A stretch of DNA of 6,744 nt from a bacterium (lineage in GTDB: Bacteria > Chlamydiota > Chlamydiia > Chlamydiales > 2-12-FULL-49-11): the NCBI GenBank assembly GCA_022600215.1, contig JAHZKV010000120.1, positions 1-6,744 on the forward strand. The letters run 5' to 3'. Below are positions 5,238-6,744 of the stretch, piece after piece (the stretch's first letter is position 1; every line of letters begins with the position of its first letter). Position numbers and translations under genes: made by a program. Under the pieces are notes generated by a model, which was not told the DNA's origin, ran no database searches, and saw only the letters and a program-made list of their open reading frames with translations.

Positions 5238-5632
5238 CAACTTACGATCTGATAAACAGACTCTCGCGGCATTTCTTTGAACTTTTTTGATTTGCTTCCA
5301 TCTCTCTGATGCTCCACAAAAACAGCATACACAGCTGACTTTCCTTTTATCTCCTCTATCACTGCAAATTGACTTCCCCCAGTACTTCGCTTAATAATCG
5401 CAAAGACTGGAAAGACCACATTTTGCACTATAGCAAGCACTCTACAGCTAAATTGCCAAGATCGCATTACTTCATACTCTGCAAGCTTCATTAAAAATTT
5501 CTTTCTTTGCTCCGGCTTTATTTTCATTGCATATGAAAGCTTTGCTAACAACTTATTTCGCGCCCATGGCCCCACGCGCAAAACCTTTGGTGGCGCCATC
5601 ACAGATACTGTAGTAGATTGAACGGGCTGCAT
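5237..5632 (-). CDS. Protein B, 131 aa, paralogue of protein A
   Basis: Unknown family, paralogous to protein A at 4157-4594 over nearly its whole length: PPKVLRVGP (14-22), VVFPVF (72-77), FAVI (89-92) and MPRE (121-124). It has a short polar leader, a basic helical half (RNKLLAKL...KIKPEQRKK) and a probably beta-rich half ending in Lys-rich residues (SKSKKFKE). The ATG at 5632 is preferred over an in-frame GTG at 5653 because AAAGGA lies six bases upstream of it, whereas nothing precedes the GTG. The bases just before the ATG resemble those before protein A, so the duplication included the ribosome binding site. It starts 23 bases after the 119-aa gene, so both are surely on one transcript. 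No signal or membrane segment is visible. Confidence 0.86.
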   Translation of the reverse strand: MQPVQSTTVSVMAPPKVLRVGPWARNKLLAKLSYAMKIKPEQRKKFLMKLAEYEVMRSWQFSCRVLAIVQNVVFPVFAIIKRSTGGSQFAVIEEIKGKSAVYAVFVEHQRDGSKSKKFKEMPRESVYQIVS

Positions 5633-5655
5633 TTTTATTCCTTTGTTACACACAT

Positions 5656-6015
5656 TTAATACTGACCATGACTTCTTCGCACTTCCGAAGCAATAGCAGC
5701 CCTAGCACAGCTTTTAAAGCCTGATATTTGGATGTATTCAATCACAACTCTTGCAAAAAACACACTCCGACGTTGATCGATATAAAATTTTACTAAACAT
5801 AAAAGCACCTTACTTTTTATTTGCGTTCCCTGAATGCTTCTAGCAACTGCTAACACCTCGCTACAAGACTCACCAAGGGCTCTACTATCATACAACCAAC
5901 CGGAAATCTTCCTTGCAATAGGCCTTACACTCTCTAATTCTACTGGATTACAATAATTACGAACCAAAGCCATAAAATAATCATTTTTGTTAGCGCTTCT
6001 TGCTGTATCCATCAT
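5656..6015 (-). CDS. Protein D, 119 aa, short helical-repeat protein
   Basis: After an N-terminal helix containing ALVRNYCN, the sequence falls into about three helical units of one pattern: PIARKISGWLYDSRALGES (32-50), AVARSIQGTQIKSKVLLCL (56-74) and VVIEYIQISGFKSCARAAIA (90-109). The pattern A..I....-KS-..L..I resembles short alpha-alpha (TPR/HEAT-like) repeats that usually bind other proteins; I infer this from pattern, not from a known match. Two adjacent Met codons (6013-6015 and 6010-6012) could both start it; the ribosome site is weak (GTGAG close by). It lies 73 bases after the protease-like gene and 23 before protein B, so the three may form one transcript. It is probably a distant homologue of the 117-aa protein C. 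Confidence 0.82.
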   Translation of the reverse strand: MMDTARSANKNDYFMALVRNYCNPVELESVRPIARKISGWLYDSRALGESCSEVLAVARSIQGTQIKSKVLLCLVKFYIDQRRSVFFARVVIEYIQISGFKSCARAAIASEVRRSHGQY

Positions 6016-6044
6016 CTCACTAAGATCTCATTTTTTAGAGCAAA

Positions 6045-6053
6045 ATTCTAACA
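6045..6053 (-). promoter_or_regulatory. Possible extended -10 promoter for the D-B unit
   Basis: TGTTAGAAT on the minus strand combines a TGn extension with a 5-of-6 -10 box (6045-6050). A weak TTGCTT -35 lies 18 bases upstream. It sits in the 73-base gap after the protease-like gene and would start transcription near 6038, about 22 bases before the ATG of protein D. Confidence 0.35.
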
Positions 6054-6088
6054 CATCCTTTAGATTGAAAGCAATCCACCTTAAACCT

Positions 6089-6744
6089 TTACGGCAAAAC
6101 ATAGCACATTACATACACCCCAGAAAGATCCCTCCTCTCTTTGGACACTTTTCTAGAAACACTAAGATCATCTTGTTTGATCCAACTACCATCACTTACT
6201 TTCGTCATACTAGTAAAATGACCATAAGATTTAGGTCTATTGATATACCCTTTCAACTCATATATTTGACCATTTACCGTAATAGAATCAGGAGGGCTAT
6301 ACCCTCCTTTTTTAGATTCTGAAAAGGAAAGAATAAGCACCCGAGCTTTTTGCTCTAAAGACGTTGGGAAATTGCCTTCAACTATAAGAGAAAAACTAGC
6401 CGCAACTTGCCCATCATTAAACTCAAAAATTCCAAGCCTTTCTCCTAAATAGTGCATATAATCTACTACATCATTCGGTTTCTTAGATCTTGAATTCAAT
6501 TCTTTGGTGCGAAATTTTTTTAAATTTGTTAAAAACGTATTTCTATATTTTTTGCTTGCGGCATGAACCTGAGAACATGTGCCATTTCTTTTCATTACTT
6601 GTACTAATGCAAGCAAATCCTTTTGCAACTTTTTTCCATAACGATCTTTAGGTTCTGCATGCAAAAGCAAGCGCTCCAAATCAGGAATGTAGACAATGAG
6701 CTGGGTTACCACGTTTGCATAACACCAATTCCCAAAATTTGGAA
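6089..6744 (-). CDS. USP (peptidase C19)-like deubiquitinase, 5' end outside the window
   Basis: The frame is open to the window edge, so the start lies beyond 6744; an apparent GTG at 6712 falls inside the catalytic motif and is not the start. The first codons give NFGNWCYANVVTQL, the Cys box of ubiquitin-specific proteases (N-x-G-N-T-C-Y-x-N), with the catalytic Cys at 6722-6724. Near the end comes the His box: YELKGYIN, then YGHF (His codon 6218-6220), then WIKQDDLSV, where Trp, the catalytic Asp (6167-6169) and Val have canonical spacing. ARVLILSFSES matches the preceding family strand, and NDVVDYMHYL the QDAxEFL region. Cys to His spans only about 170 residues, so the finger insertion is missing or very short. 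Family knowledge: such enzymes remove ubiquitin, a eukaryotic protein, so the product is probably secreted into a host cell. Oddities are Trp for Thr before the Cys and Phe for Tyr after the His. Confidence 0.85.
   Translation of the reverse strand, partial: PNFGNWCYANVVTQLIVYIPDLERLLLHAEPKDRYGKKLQKDLLALVQVMKRNGTCSQVHAASKKYRNTFLTNLKKFRTKELNSRSKKPNDVVDYMHYLGERLGIFEFNDGQVAASFSLIVEGNFPTSLEQKARVLILSFSESKKGGYSPPDSITVNGQIYELKGYINRPKSYGHFTSMTKVSDGSWIKQDDLSVSRKVSKERRDLSGVYVMCYVLP

Overview
The window looks like part of the chromosome of a member of the Chlamydiota, probably one of the environmental (non-Chlamydiaceae) lineages that infect amoebae or other eukaryotes. The main evidence is the tRNA-guanine transglycosylase, which resembles the chlamydial enzyme (as I recall it) over most of its length, including unusual stretches such as DSSYPTKAARHG and GGSLG. 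A ubiquitin-protease-like gene at the right edge and A/T-rich lineage-specific small genes fit a host-associated bacterium. The genus cannot be read from this sequence.

Left part, bases 1-1887, plus strand: a compact three-gene operon made of the end of a monothiol glutaredoxin, a YhhQ/VUT-family queuosine-precursor transporter and tgt. Both junctions are 4-base ATGA stop/start overlaps. Transporter plus transglycosylase form a salvage route: an imported 7-deazaguanine base is inserted at tRNA position 34. Pocket residues suggest the base is queuine, as in Chlamydia.

Right part, bases 1971-6744: all genes are on the minus strand, and apart from the protease none belongs to a family I recognise. 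In transcription order they are: a compact USP/C19-type deubiquitinase-like protein running off the right edge (to 6089); a small helical-repeat protein (6015-5656); a 131-aa protein B (5632-5237); a possible 43-aa ORF overlapping its stop; a second helical small protein (5020-4667); a 145-aa protein A, clear paralogue of B (4594-4157); a 370-aa protein whose N-terminus looks like a divergent third A/B domain, followed by a coiled coil, two 24-residue Gly/Ala repeats and a small C-terminal beta domain (3825-2713); and an unknown 195-aa protein with its own strong promoter (2558-1971). Proteins A, B and the 370-aa protein thus appear to share a domain I cannot name, and the order helical protein then A/B protein occurs twice.

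The most striking structural feature is a 42-bp copy of the 3' end of tgt, including its stop codon, at 3929-3970, about 2.08 kb downstream of the real one and in the same orientation. Its three differences are all synonymous. This suggests that the segment carrying the 195-aa and 370-aa genes entered at the tgt 3' end, although no integrase is visible. Two hairpins sharing the core TTTGTG-YATC-CACAAA lie at 2664-2705 and 4030-4051. No rRNA, tRNA, CRISPR array or transposase was seen.
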